From JBAYVY01 sp041674345 (GTDB lineage Bacteria; Planctomycetota; Phycisphaerae; Phycisphaerales; Zrk34), in assembly GCA_041674345.1 (NCBI GenBank), contig JBAYVY010000236.1, forward strand, positions 1 through 5,903: 5,903 nucleotides of DNA, written 5' to 3'. Below, in pieces: positions 5,538-5,903 of the stretch (positions are counted from its first letter, which is position 1; each line of letters opens with the position of its first letter). The translations under genes and the position numbers were made by a program. The notes under the pieces were generated by a model. The model worked only from the letters and a program-made list of their open reading frames with translations, was not told the origin of the DNA and did not search any database.

Positions 5538-5903
5538 ATGCGGCTGACAGATATCCTCAAGCCCGAATGTATCAAAGTTCCTTTGGTCGCCACCGACAAG
5601 CAATCCGCTGTCTATGAGATGATTGAATTGCTGGCCGCGCAGGAACTGATCACCGATGTCCAGATGGTCAAACAGGCCGTCTGGCAACGCGAATCCACAC
5701 GCACCACCGGCATCGGCCACGGCCTGGCCATCCCCCACGGCAAATGCGACTGTTGCGCCTCGCTGTGCATGGCGATCGGCAGGCCCGCGCAGCCCATCGA
5801 CTTTAATTCGATCGACGGCCGGCCCGTTTCGGTCATCATCCTGCTGGTCAGCCCGAGCGACCAGACCGGCCCGCACATCCAGGCGCTGGCCACCGTCAGC
5901 CGC
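5538..5903 (+). CDS. PTS EIIA domain protein, fructose/nitrogen type (3' end outside window)
   Basis: The first 122 residues of a phosphotransferase-system EIIA domain, cytoplasmic, which takes a phosphate on His from HPr or NPr. In sugar PTS it passes this to EIIB; in PtsN-type proteins it serves regulation. The family block TRTTGIGHGLAIPHGK (54-69) has the phosphorylated His at 67, followed by PIDFNSIDGRPVSVIILLVSP (86-106) and TGPHIQALATVSR (110-122) with a second conserved His at 113. The window stops about 25-30 residues before a normal EIIA end, so I cannot tell whether more domains follow. Four cysteines lie right after the active site (CDCCASLC, 70-77), which is unusual. The weak ribosome site cgag lies 7-8 bases before ATG 5538. 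A good promoter sits upstream, divergent from the UbiA-family gene. Confidence 0.93.
   Translation, partial: MRLTDILKPECIKVPLVATDKQSAVYEMIELLAAQELITDVQMVKQAVWQRESTRTTGIGHGLAIPHGKCDCCASLCMAIGRPAQPIDFNSIDGRPVSVIILLVSPSDQTGPHIQALATVSR

Noticed and set aside
5523..5893. Minus-strand frames across the EIIA gene
   Set aside because: The plus-strand frame carries the GIGHGLAIPHGK active-site block; the antisense frames carry nothing recognisable.
1..5903. CRISPR array, tRNA, rRNA, insertion sequence or integrase
   Set aside because: No regularly spaced repeats with spacers, cloverleaf arms, rRNA-like tracts or transposase/integrase motifs were seen on either strand.

Overview
This is a 5.9 kb GC-rich bacterial window. 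It holds seven genes, two of them cut by the window edges, and looks like chromosomal core sequence rather than a mobile island. I lean towards a planctomycete, possibly Phycisphaerae. The reasons are the high GC, weak or absent Shine-Dalgarno sequences, a UbiA-family protein of the EboC-like kind, and a long hairpin built from GTTTCGA/GTTTCGG heptads. From memory, the in-frame translations of such heptads (FRVSSF..., ETRNSKLET...) recur in predicted planctomycete proteins. The lineage call is inference from memory and not tested here.

Left part (1-3003, all + strand): the C-terminal two thirds of a type I glutamine synthetase, then a complete CorA-type Mg2+/divalent cation channel. Four bases after the corA stop comes a stand-alone ABC ATPase of the ModF/YlmA kind, with no permease beside it. 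A 12-bp hairpin sits in the 62-base gap between glnA and corA. corA and the ABC gene are almost certainly cotranscribed; whether glnA joins them depends on what the hairpin does.

Middle (3004-4400): a 197-base spacer with a terminator-like hairpin and a 23-base pyrimidine tract; then a 166-residue protein with a D-x13-D-x-K pattern suggesting the PD-(D/E)XK nuclease fold; then a heptad-repeat hairpin with about 30-bp arms, followed by a run of ten C. A further imperfect hairpin lies just ahead of a SRPBCC/AHSA1-family protein.

Right part (4401-5903): a UbiA-family membrane prenyltransferase on the minus strand, convergent with the SRPBCC gene. Across a 165-base divergent spacer lies the start of a PTS EIIA (fructose/nitrogen type) gene on the plus strand. 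That spacer holds a two-copy 13-bp tandem repeat and a good sigma70-type promoter (TTGTCA, 17 bp, TATAAA) with inverted repeats on its elements.

I do not see a clear new multi-gene system. The items most worth a second look are the nuclease-like protein, the heptad hairpin, the two gene-leader hairpins, the glutamine synthetase without the adenylylation tyrosine, the UbiA protein without a second Asp motif, and the cysteine cluster beside the EIIA active site.
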